Shown here piece after piece: positions 6,667-13,203 of a DNA stretch of 37,213 nt (positions are counted from its first letter, which is position 1; each line of letters begins with the position of its first letter). The stretch is from a virus. The DNA lies in IMG/VR virus record IMGVR_UViG_3300037963_000269, positions 1 through 37,213 of that record; one strand, written 5' to 3'. A program made the translations under genes and the position numbers. A model generated the notes under the pieces. It had not been told where the DNA came from. It did not search any database and saw only the letters and a list, made by a program, of their open reading frames with translations.

Positions 6667-8433
6667 ATGACGATGATAAATAAACCACAGATAGATGTCG
6701 AACGCGACAATCTTTTGACAGACTTCGGTAAAGAAGTTCTTCGAGACAGATACATGTTACCCACAGAGAAATCACCCCAGGAAGCATTTGCTAGAGCTGC
6801 CGCAGCTTTCGCAGACTCAGATGCCCATGCGAAAAGGTTGTATGATTACTCATCGAAGCTATGGTTTATGTTTGCTACTCCTATATTATCTAATGGTGGT
6901 ACAGACAGAGGGCTTCCTATCTCATGCTTCTTAAATTATGTACCTGATTCTCGTGAAGGATTGTCAGAACATTATGCAGAAAATATTTGGCTATCAAGTT
7001 CAGGTGGTGGTATCGGTGGATACTGGGGCGACATAAGGTCGCAGGATCAATCAACAAGTAAAGGTAATAAGACTACTGGAGTTATACCTTTCATGCATGT
7101 AGTTGATAGCCAAATGGTTGCGTTTAACCAGGGGGCAACAAGACGCGGGAGCTATGCCAGCTATATGGACATATCACATCCAGAAATTATAGAGTTCATA
7201 GAAATGAGAAAGCCTAGTGGTGGCGATGTTAATAGAAAGAATCTTAATCTACATCATGGGATAAATGTATCCGATAAATTTATGAGAGCATTAGAGAAAG
7301 ATGAAATGTGGAAACTAATTGACCCTCATAATAAAAAAGTTATAAGAGAAATAAAAGCTAGACAACTATGGATTAAAATATTAGAGACAAGAGTATCAAC
7401 TGGTGAACCTTACATTATGTTTAGTGATACAGTTAATAAAGGATTACCAAAAGAATTAAAAGCAAAAGGATTAAAGGTACATCATTCAAATCTGTGTAGT
7501 GAAATTACTTTACCTACTAATCCAGATCGTACTGCAGTGTGTTGTTTGTCTAGTGTAAATTTAGAATACTATGATGAATGGAAAGACGATACACATTTTA
7601 TTGATGATCTTATGCGTATGTTAGATAATGTATTAACTTACTTTATTAAACATGCCCCCGCTCATTTGTGGAGAGCAGTAGCTTCTGCAAAAGCAGAGCG
7701 GTCAGTAGGTCTAGGGGCTATGGGATTTCATTCTTATTTACAGCGTAAAGGTGTAGGATTTAACAGTCCTATGTCTTATGATATTAATAAGAATATATTT
7801 AAACACATATATGATAAAGCTTTAGAATCAAACTTTGCTCTTGGTAAAGTGAGAGGAGAACCAGAGGATATGAAAGGTAGTGGTAAAAGGTTTGCACATA
7901 TGCTAGCCATTGCACCAAACGCTAGTAGTTCTATCATATGCGGAGGCGTATCACCTAGTATAGAACCATTACGTGCTAACGCTTTCACTCAAAAAACTAT
8001 GAGCGGTTCGTTCTTAGTTAAGAATAAATACTTAGAAAAATTATTAGAAGAGAAAGGTAAGAACACTAAAGATGTTTGGAAGACTATTATTTCTAGTAGA
8101 GGATCTGTCGATGCGCTCGACTTCCTCAACGCACAAGAAAAAAATATATTTAAGACGGCCATTGAGATTGATCAAGCGTGGTTGGTTGACTTGGCTGGCG
8201 AACGTCAAAACTATATTTGCCAAGCGCAATCATTAAACTTATTTTTTCCACCTGATGTAAACGTAAGAAGATTAAACAACATACATAAACGTGCGTGGGA
8301 AAATGGATTAAAAACTTTATACTATTGTAGAAGTGAAGCTATTAAAAGAGCAGAGAACATAGCTAATAAAGTAGAGAGAAAAGTTAGACAAGATAGTCAA
8401 GAGGAGGAATCATGCGTGATGTGCCAAGCTTAA
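6667..8433 (+). CDS. nrdA: Class Ia ribonucleotide reductase, large (alpha) subunit
   Basis: A 588-residue R1 protein. The active-site set is complete: Cys87 (PISCFLNY), Asn275-Cys277-Glu279 (NLCSEI), Cys292/293 (AVCCLSSVNL), the paired tyrosines of radical transfer (TLYYCRS near the C-terminus), and a mobile redox tail Cys583-x-x-Cys586. It is much shorter than E. coli NrdA (761 residues): the N-terminal ATP-cone that gives overall dATP inhibition is missing, as in many phage enzymes, so dNTP synthesis would not be shut down by dATP. It reduces NDPs to dNDPs with NrdB (9499) and probably the phage glutaredoxin (11075). ATG at 6667 or 6673 are both possible starts. The last codons contain the Shine-Dalgarno of the methyltransferase gene. 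Confidence 0.93.
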   Translation: MTMINKPQIDVERDNLLTDFGKEVLRDRYMLPTEKSPQEAFARAAAAFADSDAHAKRLYDYSSKLWFMFATPILSNGGTDRGLPISCFLNYVPDSREGLSEHYAENIWLSSSGGGIGGYWGDIRSQDQSTSKGNKTTGVIPFMHVVDSQMVAFNQGATRRGSYASYMDISHPEIIEFIEMRKPSGGDVNRKNLNLHHGINVSDKFMRALEKDEMWKLIDPHNKKVIREIKARQLWIKILETRVSTGEPYIMFSDTVNKGLPKELKAKGLKVHHSNLCSEITLPTNPDRTAVCCLSSVNLEYYDEWKDDTHFIDDLMRMLDNVLTYFIKHAPAHLWRAVASAKAERSVGLGAMGFHSYLQRKGVGFNSPMSYDINKNIFKHIYDKALESNFALGKVRGEPEDMKGSGKRFAHMLAIAPNASSSIICGGVSPSIEPLRANAFTQKTMSGSFLVKNKYLEKLLEEKGKNTKDVWKTIISSRGSVDALDFLNAQEKNIFKTAIEIDQAWLVDLAGERQNYICQAQSLNLFFPPDVNVRRLNNIHKRAWENGLKTLYYCRSEAIKRAENIANKVERKVRQDSQEEESCVMCQA

Positions 8434-9422
8434 AACATTTAGATTTATTTAGTGGTCTTGGTGGTTTTAGTCTAGGTCTTGAAGCCACTGGTGGATTTGA
8501 AACAGTAGCTTTCTGTGACATAGAAAAATTTCCACGTAAAGTTTTGAAACAACATTGGCCTGATGTTAAACAATATAAAGATATAAAGGAGTTAACTTAT
8601 GAGAGATTACAAGAAGACGGGATCGGAGAAATCGACATCATTACGGGCGGCTATCCTTGCCAACCTTTCTCCGTCGCAGGTAGACAAAGAGGTGAGAAAG
8701 ATAAAAGACACCTCTGGCCAGAAATGTTTAGACTTATCCACGAATGTAGGCCCACTTGGGTCATTGGAGAAAACGTTAGTGGACACATTAAACTCGGTCT
8801 CGACACCGTACTTGAGGACTTGGAGAGTGAAGGTTACGCCGCGAGGGCGTTTAGTATTTCAGCTTCTAGCGTCGGTGCCACCCATAAAAGAGAAAGAGTC
8901 TGGATTGTGGGCAACTCCCAACACAATGGATCATCTACCACAGAGAAGTCCAGAAGCATTGAGGAAACAAGCAACGACAACAAGGAAAGGCCGAACCAAA
9001 CCAGCGAATCTACGGGAACAAGTAGATCCAATAGTAATGAAAATGTGGAGAACACCAGACAACCTGGCTGGGGGGAGCAATCTACCTGGAATACAGAAAG
9101 CTTTGGACGAGGGTCATCTAAAACGACCGAGTGGTCAACCAATACAGATACGTCTTCAGGATCAAGTGAGGGAGCCGAGACTATGTCCGACTCCAACAGC
9201 AAGAGATTGGAAGGACGCAGGTCCAAACAGCAACTACGAAAAGATGAGACAGAAAGGACGATTAGCTGGGACGGCTGGTGGGAGTTTGAACCCGACGTGG
9301 GTCGAGTGGCTAATGGGGTACCCAAAAGGGTGGACAGACTTAAAGGACTAGGTAATAGTTTAGTGCCCGCTATACCTTTTATAATAGGGCAATCAATTTT
9401 AAGAGAGGAGTATATATGGTAA
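8412..9422 (+). CDS. DNA (cytosine-5) methyltransferase
   Basis: A 336-residue C5 methyltransferase. Motif I is DLFSGLGG (from Asp11), motif IV GGYPCQPFS with catalytic Cys83, motif VI ENV (120-122), motif VIII KRERVWIV (about 157-164), and motif X GNSLVP (314-319). The segment that should hold the target recognition domain (about 165-285) is rich in Ser, Thr, Asn, Gln and Glu and looks almost unstructured; the reason appears to be a second gene in the +1 frame (8599-9351). GAGGAGGAA (8401-8409) precedes the ATG, which lies inside the 3' end of nrdA. The enzyme probably marks phage DNA against host restriction or alters its expression. The target sequence cannot be predicted from the sequence. 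Confidence 0.92.
   Translation: MRDVPSLKHLDLFSGLGGFSLGLEATGGFETVAFCDIEKFPRKVLKQHWPDVKQYKDIKELTYERLQEDGIGEIDIITGGYPCQPFSVAGRQRGEKDKRHLWPEMFRLIHECRPTWVIGENVSGHIKLGLDTVLEDLESEGYAARAFSISASSVGATHKRERVWIVGNSQHNGSSTTEKSRSIEETSNDNKERPNQTSESTGTSRSNSNENVENTRQPGWGEQSTWNTESFGRGSSKTTEWSTNTDTSSGSSEGAETMSDSNSKRLEGRRSKQQLRKDETERTISWDGWWEFEPDVGRVANGVPKRVDRLKGLGNSLVPAIPFIIGQSILREEYIW
8599..9351 (+). CDS. Overlapping gene nested in the methyltransferase, +1 frame
   Basis: A 250-codon frame lies wholly inside the methyltransferase gene, shifted by one base. It has its own strong Shine-Dalgarno, AAGGAG at 8586-8591, seven bases before ATG 8599. The product is not random-looking: YLRTWRVKVTPRGRLVFQLL (about 70-90), ESGLWATP (about 100), LCPTPTARDWKDAG (195-208) and a C-terminal LNPTWVEWLMGYPKGWTDL (230-248). 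I recall proteins with W-P-TPTARDxKD and LNPxWVEWLMGFPxGWT motifs from phages and mobile elements, often annotated near or as DNA methylases. The nested frame covers the methyltransferase's variable region and most of motif X's lead-in. Function is unknown. Dual coding is inferred; a frame-specific conservation test would decide it. Confidence 0.6.
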   Translation: MRDYKKTGSEKSTSLRAAILANLSPSQVDKEVRKIKDTSGQKCLDLSTNVGPLGSLEKTLVDTLNSVSTPYLRTWRVKVTPRGRLVFQLLASVPPIKEKESGLWATPNTMDHLPQRSPEALRKQATTTRKGRTKPANLREQVDPIVMKMWRTPDNLAGGSNLPGIQKALDEGHLKRPSGQPIQIRLQDQVREPRLCPTPTARDWKDAGPNSNYEKMRQKGRLAGTAGGSLNPTWVEWLMGYPKGWTDLKD

Positions 9423-9502
9423 TAGGATTAGAAATTGTAATCATGGCTTATGTAGTTACGGTTACAGGTGGATTATTATTACAAGCGGCGGGTATCCAAT
9501 GA
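9416..9502 (+). CDS. 28-residue hydrophobic peptide between dcm-type gene and nrdB
   Basis: ATG 9416 follows GAGAGGAG (9402-9409) and overlaps the methyltransferase stop by 7 bases; the TGA (9500-9502) overlaps the nrdB ATG as ATGA. The peptide is nearly all hydrophobic (IGLEIVIMAYVVTVTGGLLL), predicting one membrane helix. It may be a small membrane peptide, or may serve mainly to couple translation into nrdB, which lacks a good Shine-Dalgarno of its own. No family is recognised. Confidence 0.45.
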   Translation: MVIGLEIVIMAYVVTVTGGLLLQAAGIQ

Positions 9503-10458
9503 GTGTATTTAATTCAAGAGATTATTATAAACCATTTAAATATCCGTGGGCTTTTGAAGCTTACGATTTACAACAGAAGATGCACTGGCTACCAAGCGAA
9601 GTGCCCCTTCATGAAGATGTAAACGATTGGAACAACAGAATGAATGATGGTGAAAAGAATTTGGTAAAACAAATACTAACATTCTTTACACAAGGGGATG
9701 TGGATATAGCGCAAGCATACATGGATGTATACATGCCTATGTTTAAACAACCAGAGATTCGTATGATGTTATCAGCTATTGCAACTAGCGAAGCAAACCA
9801 TGCTCACTCGTATTCATTATTAAATGATACAATAGGTATGGATGATGGAGATTATAAAGCGTTCCAAGAAATCACAGCTATGAATGATAAGCATGAGTAC
9901 TTGTGGAAAAACAAAGGGGGCACAGAAGAGGAGAAGATTGTCAGAGACATGGCTGTGTTCTCAGCTTTTGGTGAAGGGCTTCAGTTGTTTGCTAGCTTTG
10001 TAATGCTGCTAAACTTTCAAAGGTTTGGCAAGATGAAAGGCATGGGACAAATTGTCGCATGGTCTATTCGTGATGAGTCGCATCATGTAGAGAATATGAT
10101 TAAGCTAGTGCATGCAGTACTAGATGAAATGCCTCACGTTTGGCATGACAATTTTAAGAAGACTTTATATGATATATGTAGAGACATGGTAGAACTAGAG
10201 GATAAGTTTATCGATCTAGCTTTTGCTATGGGTCCTGTAGAAGGGTTGACTCCAGAAGAAGTCAAGCAATACATAAGACATATAGCGGACAGAAGATTGT
10301 TACAGCTAGGATTAAAGCCCAACTATGGAGTCAAAGATAACCCACTTGAGTGGGTAGACTGGATTGTTGGAGGTGTGGAACACACCAATTTCTTTGAGAA
10401 TCGTAGCACGGAGTACGCAAAAGGCGCACTTACTGGTACCTGGGACGATGCATTTTAA
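9499..10458 (+). CDS. nrdB: Class Ia ribonucleotide reductase, small (beta) subunit
   Basis: A 319-residue R2 protein with the diiron ligands in order: Asp67, Glu98 and His101 (SEANHAH), Glu in GEGLQLF, and Glu/His in RDESHH. Tyr105, seven residues after Glu98, matches the tyrosyl radical position of class Ia enzymes, so a radical-bearing enzyme rather than a Tyr-less class Ic type is expected. The acidic and aromatic C-terminus (TGTWDDAF) would dock on NrdA. It starts at ATG 9499, coupled to the 28-residue peptide. The methyltransferase and its nested gene separate it from nrdA. Confidence 0.95.
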   Translation: MSVFNSRDYYKPFKYPWAFEAYDLQQKMHWLPSEVPLHEDVNDWNNRMNDGEKNLVKQILTFFTQGDVDIAQAYMDVYMPMFKQPEIRMMLSAIATSEANHAHSYSLLNDTIGMDDGDYKAFQEITAMNDKHEYLWKNKGGTEEEKIVRDMAVFSAFGEGLQLFASFVMLLNFQRFGKMKGMGQIVAWSIRDESHHVENMIKLVHAVLDEMPHVWHDNFKKTLYDICRDMVELEDKFIDLAFAMGPVEGLTPEEVKQYIRHIADRRLLQLGLKPNYGVKDNPLEWVDWIVGGVEHTNFFENRSTEYAKGALTGTWDDAF

Positions 10459-10471
10459 TTTAAAAAAAGTA

Positions 10472-10500
10472 TTGACACCAGCATCAAATCGTGCTATTAT
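10472..10500 (+). promoter_or_regulatory. Sigma70-type promoter downstream of nrdB
   Basis: TTGACA (10472-10477) and TATTAT (10495-10500) are 17 bases apart. The start point would be near 10507. The transcript begins with a leader of about 88 bases containing an AAGGGGGCACAT site and a strong hairpin before the first gene at 10595. Confidence 0.75.
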
Positions 10501-10525
10501 TATAATTGAAACTAGCAATAGTTTT

Positions 10526-10537
10526 AAGGGGGCACAT
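10526..10537 (+). promoter_or_regulatory. AAGGGGGCACAT motif, intergenic copy 1
   Basis: One of four intergenic copies of the 12-mer. It lies about 20 bases after the predicted start point of the promoter at 10472-10500 and directly before the leader hairpin. It could be a protein binding site on DNA or part of the leader RNA. See the finding on the GGGGGCA family. Confidence 0.6.
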
Positions 10538-10572
10538 AAGGCTGAGTGACTGATAAGCAGTTGTTCAGCCTT
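10538..10572 (+). promoter_or_regulatory. Leader hairpin, possible attenuator or small-RNA terminator
   Basis: AAGGCTGA (10538-10545) pairs perfectly with TCAGCCTT (10565-10572). Inside it ACTG pairs with CAGT (10549-10552 with 10558-10561) around a five-base loop, giving a two-tier stem. It is followed by TGGCTTTTAT, a short T-rich tract. With the promoter at 10472 it could yield an RNA of about 70 bases (10507 to about 10580), or control read-through into the gene at 10595. Confidence 0.55.
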
Positions 10573-10594
10573 TGGCTTTTATAGAGGGAGATAA

Positions 10595-10909
10595 ATGAAA
10601 CCTATCAACACGTTCTCAGAAGCAGAACTAAAAAAATATCTACAAGAATATAAGGTTAAACAAAACGCGGCGTGGCGTAGGTATAGGTCACGTGGGGAAA
10701 CAGATAAGCATGGTGCTCATCGAGAATACCTAGACGCGAAATCCATGATAACTAATATTAATTACAAAATTAAAAATGATACGTGGTTGTATAATGATTT
10801 ACCAGATGGTACTAGAATAGGCGGACGAAGAGTCACAGCATCAGGTAATCCAAATTTAATTGGTAAAATTATTGATGGCTTTGGGAGGGTAATAGATGAG
10901 ACTGCATAA
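10595..10909 (+). CDS. Hypothetical 104-residue basic protein
   Basis: Starts at ATG 10595 after GAGGGAG (10584-10590). It is charged, with a helical N-terminal half (SEAELKKYLQEYKVKQNAAWRRYRSRG, first 12 residues of this run are amphipathic) and a Gly-rich C-terminal part (GGRRVTASGNPN). It shows no catalytic motif that I recognise and no membrane segment. It is the first gene behind the promoter and hairpin leader, so it is the gene most directly exposed to any control there. It overlaps the next gene by 14 bases. Confidence 0.6.
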   Translation: MKPINTFSEAELKKYLQEYKVKQNAAWRRYRSRGETDKHGAHREYLDAKSMITNINYKIKNDTWLYNDLPDGTRIGGRRVTASGNPNLIGKIIDGFGRVIDETA

Positions 10910-11078
10910 ACATCCAGACTACCCAAATAAAACTAAGTATGATGGGCTAGCACATTATTTATACAGAACAAATAAACCTAGTACAGTAAGACTCCAACCA
11001 CTGTGGAAGAATCTTAAACTTAAAGATAAAGATTACTGGAGAGGTTTAGCACAGGTTTGGAAAGGACAGGACTTATGA
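10896..11078 (+). CDS. Hypothetical 60-residue basic protein
   Basis: A small basic protein rich in Lys, Tyr and Trp (WKNLKLKDKDYWRGLAQVWK near the C-terminus). GGGAGG (10882-10887) precedes ATG 10896 and the stop TGA overlaps the glutaredoxin ATG as ATGA (11075-11078). No family is recognised. Tight overlaps on both sides support it as a real gene in the operon. Confidence 0.55.
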   Translation: MRLHKHPDYPNKTKYDGLAHYLYRTNKPSTVRLQPLWKNLKLKDKDYWRGLAQVWKGQDL

Positions 11079-11350
11079 GATTAGAAGCAGAGATATATTC
11101 TAAACCTAACTGCCCTTACTGTGATATGGCTAAGTTGCGTCTAGTTTCATACAACCCAAAGATTTATATGTTAGATACTGATTATACGAGAGAGGACTTT
11201 TTTAAAAAGTTTCCAAATGCAAAAACATTCCCACAAATAATTTTAAATGGTGAGAAAATAGGTGGGTATCTTGAACTTGAAAAATGGTTTGACAAGTTTA
11301 TAATAAAACAGGAGAATAATAATGAAGGACATACTACAAGAAGCGGTTAA
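11075..11350 (+). CDS. Glutaredoxin
   Basis: A 91-residue thioredoxin-fold protein with CPYC at Cys13-Cys16, the cis-proline loop TFPQI (about residues 55-59) and IGGYLEL for glutathione binding. The start at 11075 (ATGA overlap with the previous stop) is preferred to an upstream ATG at 11057, because the first beta strand (LEAEIYSKP) follows at once. It would reduce the C-terminal cysteine pair of phage NrdA. Its C-terminal 9 residues overlap the next gene. Confidence 0.9.
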   Translation: MRLEAEIYSKPNCPYCDMAKLRLVSYNPKIYMLDTDYTREDFFKKFPNAKTFPQIILNGEKIGGYLELEKWFDKFIIKQENNNEGHTTRSG

Positions 11351-12506
11351 TGCTTTAGTACTAGCAAAGGGAAACATATCTGAAGCAGCTCGTGCTTTGA
11401 AGTTACCAAGACCCACACTTAATAGTCGATTAGAAAAAGCTAAACTAAATAATATTAAACCTACAGTTAAAGCTGCAGATACTGAAGCGGCTTTGACAGA
11501 ACAGAAACTTACGTATGAGTTACAGATAAAAGAACTCAAACAACAAGTAGAAGAACTAGCTAGAGAAAACATAACGGCAGATGCTATACGTAAGCATGTG
11601 TTTCAGCTAGGAGAATACAATGCCAAGCCACCGAAGTGGTTGCATAAATCTACACCTGCTAAAGGTGCACCAGGAATACCTACGTTATTCTTATCTGACT
11701 TTCATTGGGGAGAAGTAGTAAGTAAAACAAACGTAGATAATTTAAATCAATACAATAGAGATATAGGAAAGAAGAGAGTAGAGTTTACAATCAACTCTGC
11801 TATTGACTTATGTACCAATCACATGGTCAATGCTAAGTATCCTGGTATTATATTACCTCTTGGTGGGGATATGATTAGTGGTAGTATTCATGATGAGTTA
11901 ATAGAAACAAATGATGGAACAAGTATAGAACATGTACTTGAACTATTAGATATGTTAGCTTCTGGTATTACTAAACTAGCTGACACATTTGGTAATGTAT
12001 TTGTACCATGTGTAATAGGTAATCACAGTCGCATGTATAAACAATACAGACACAAGCAAGCTGTTGAAAGTAGCTTTGACTGGTTACTGTATAACATGTT
12101 AGAAAAATATTTCTCTAAAGATAAACGAGTATATGGTATTAGTTATCTGTTGACACATGGTGACAGACTAGGAGTTAAAGGTGGTACTGGTATAGTAGGA
12201 ATGCTTGGACCTATAGCACGAGGCGTGCAGAAAGTCAAGTCCGAATACGCTAACTTAAAGAAACCTGTGGACTATGTAATCATGGGTCACTTCCACCAAT
12301 ACATATCATTGAAAGATGCCATTGTTAATGGATCAATAAAAGGATATGATGAGTACGCTATGTCGGGTAGATTTGCATACGAAAGACCGCAACAAGCATT
12401 GTGGTTTACACACCCTGTATATGGTATTACATTTCAAGTACCTGTACAAAGTGTTGAAAAAGAAATTAAAAAACCAAAGGAATCGTGGGTATCATGGCGA
12501 AGTTAG
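11322..12506 (+). CDS. Fis-type HTH / calcineurin-like metallophosphoesterase fusion
   Basis: A 394-residue protein. Residues about 1-40 form a Fis-like helix-turn-helix (GNISEAARALKLPRPTLNSRL) followed by a coiled-coil linker (about 50-85). Residues about 115-380 are a metallophosphoesterase: SDFHW (Asp126, His128), GGD (Asp183), GNH (Asn234, His235), THGDR (His279) and GHFH (His323, His325) supply the usual two-metal site. Relatives include phage DNA exonuclease-like phosphoesterases; the HTH suggests the enzyme is brought to DNA. CAGGAG precedes ATG 11322. Whether it is a nuclease, a phosphatase or a cyclic-nucleotide-cleaving enzyme cannot be told from the sequence. Confidence 0.8.
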   Translation: MKDILQEAVNALVLAKGNISEAARALKLPRPTLNSRLEKAKLNNIKPTVKAADTEAALTEQKLTYELQIKELKQQVEELARENITADAIRKHVFQLGEYNAKPPKWLHKSTPAKGAPGIPTLFLSDFHWGEVVSKTNVDNLNQYNRDIGKKRVEFTINSAIDLCTNHMVNAKYPGIILPLGGDMISGSIHDELIETNDGTSIEHVLELLDMLASGITKLADTFGNVFVPCVIGNHSRMYKQYRHKQAVESSFDWLLYNMLEKYFSKDKRVYGISYLLTHGDRLGVKGGTGIVGMLGPIARGVQKVKSEYANLKKPVDYVIMGHFHQYISLKDAIVNGSIKGYDEYAMSGRFAYERPQQALWFTHPVYGITFQVPVQSVEKEIKKPKESWVSWRS

Positions 12507-12509
12507 GTC

Positions 12510-12538
12510 TTGCATGTGCCCCCTTTTTATGTTATACT
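12510..12538 (+). promoter_or_regulatory. Sigma70-type promoter with GGGGGCAC motif in the spacer
   Basis: TTGCAT (12510-12515) and TATACT (12533-12538) are 17 bases apart; the spacer begins with GTGCCCCC. Transcription would start near 12545, followed by AGGAG (12551-12555) and ATG 12561. The motif overlapping the spacer is where a repressor or activator would be expected to act. Confidence 0.6.
12514..12525 (-). promoter_or_regulatory. AAGGGGGCACAT motif, intergenic copy 2 (reverse)
   Basis: The 12-mer lies on the reverse strand between the -35 and -10 boxes of the promoter at 12510-12538. Its position inside a core promoter suggests transcription control. Confidence 0.6.
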
Positions 12539-12560
12539 AAAGGATTACTTAGGAGTACAT

Positions 12561-12689
12561 ATGGATAATGAAATTAAAAACCCTATGCCACAAGGTGTTG
12601 ACTTTGAATTAGGCATAGTAAAAATTGGCGGAGATGCTGTCAAAGTAGAAGAGCCGAAAGAAGATAACGATGGCAAAGAAAAAGCTTAA
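12561..12689 (+). CDS. 42-residue acidic hypothetical protein
   Basis: Starts at ATG 12561, five bases after AGGAG (12551-12555), directly behind the promoter at 12510. The product is small and acidic (KVEEPKEDNDGKEKA at the C-terminus), with no recognised motif. It overlaps the next gene by 20 bases. Confidence 0.55.
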   Translation: MDNEIKNPMPQGVDFELGIVKIGGDAVKVEEPKEDNDGKEKA

Positions 12690-12861
12690 CATAAAGAAAG
12701 CTATTAAAAAACCAGGATCACTTAGAAAAGCTCTTGGCATTAAAGAAGGTAAGACTATACCTAAAGCTAAGCTTGATGCGGCAGCAAAGAAACCTGGTAA
12801 GCTAGGACAGAAGGCTAGATTTGCACAAACTTTATCTAAACTTAGAAAAAAAAGAACATGA
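12670..12861 (+). CDS. 63-residue very basic protein
   Basis: A Lys/Arg-rich small protein with two PG-containing repeats (KKPGSLRKALGIKEG and KKPGKLGQKARFAQTL). I recall similar small proteins with the pattern PGxLRxxLGxKxGxxIPxxKL in marine phages and large DNA viruses, without known function. Its charge would suit nucleic acid binding or packaging. It overlaps the gene before by 20 bases and the gene after by 4 (ATGA). Confidence 0.65.
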   Translation: MAKKKLNIKKAIKKPGSLRKALGIKEGKTIPKAKLDAAAKKPGKLGQKARFAQTLSKLRKKRT

Positions 12862-13109
12862 TAAAAGTAGCATTTGCTATAATAATTACATCAATGCCAC
12901 ATTGGCCATCAGTAAAGTATCAAGGATATTTATATCCTGACATGGAAACGTGTTACCAATACACTGAAATGTATGTAGAACAATTTAGATCATACGCTGA
13001 TAGTCAAGGAGATTATGATGCACATTTTGATTCTTTTTGTTTTGAAACAGAATCATACCCAATAGAAGGATTTGAAGATATGAAAAGAGGAATAGGTTTT
13101 AATGCCTGA
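12858..13109 (+). CDS. 83-residue hypothetical protein
   Basis: Begins at an ATGA overlap with the preceding stop. The N-terminal 15 residues are hydrophobic (MIKVAFAIIITSMP), which could be a signal or membrane segment; the rest is acidic and aromatic with two cysteines (METCYQY and DSFCFE) that could form a disulphide if exported. No family is recognised. Confidence 0.55.
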   Translation: MIKVAFAIIITSMPHWPSVKYQGYLYPDMETCYQYTEMYVEQFRSYADSQGDYDAHFDSFCFETESYPIEGFEDMKRGIGFNA

Positions 13110-13203
13110 ATGTATAAAGTGTGGACATGAATGTCACTGTAGCAATAGCGGTGCTTGTTGTGGCGGTCAATGTGAATGTTGCAGCTGTGAACACAATGGC
13201 TAG
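13102..13203 (+). CDS. 33-residue cysteine-rich microprotein (metal-binding candidate)
   Basis: ATG 13102 overlaps the previous stop by 8 bases and its TAG (13201-13203) overlaps the next ATG by 8 bases; AGAGGAATAGG lies upstream. Ten of 33 residues are Cys (positions 4, 7, 11, 13, 19, 20, 24, 26, 27, 29), with CIKCGHECHC at the start and CECCSC at the end. The pattern fits a zinc-binding or metallothionein-like peptide. I recall small phage proteins with CGHxCHC, but no function. A longer frame from 13121 through this region (VAIAVLVVAVNVNV) looks like its shadow, produced by TGT and TGC codons read one base out. Confidence 0.6.
   Translation: MPECIKCGHECHCSNSGACCGGQCECCSCEHNG

Noticed and set aside
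8834-9325. 163-codon open frame on the reverse strand within the methyltransferase
   Set aside because: No Shine-Dalgarno, Leu/Ser-rich composition typical of an antisense shadow, and the DNA is already double-coded on the forward strand.
13121-13195. N-terminal extension of the transglycosylase-like protein (VAIAVLVVAVNVNV)
   Set aside because: The repeated Val/Asn composition is what Cys codons give in the shifted frame, and the ATG at 13196 with an 8-base overlap fits the pattern of the neighbouring genes.
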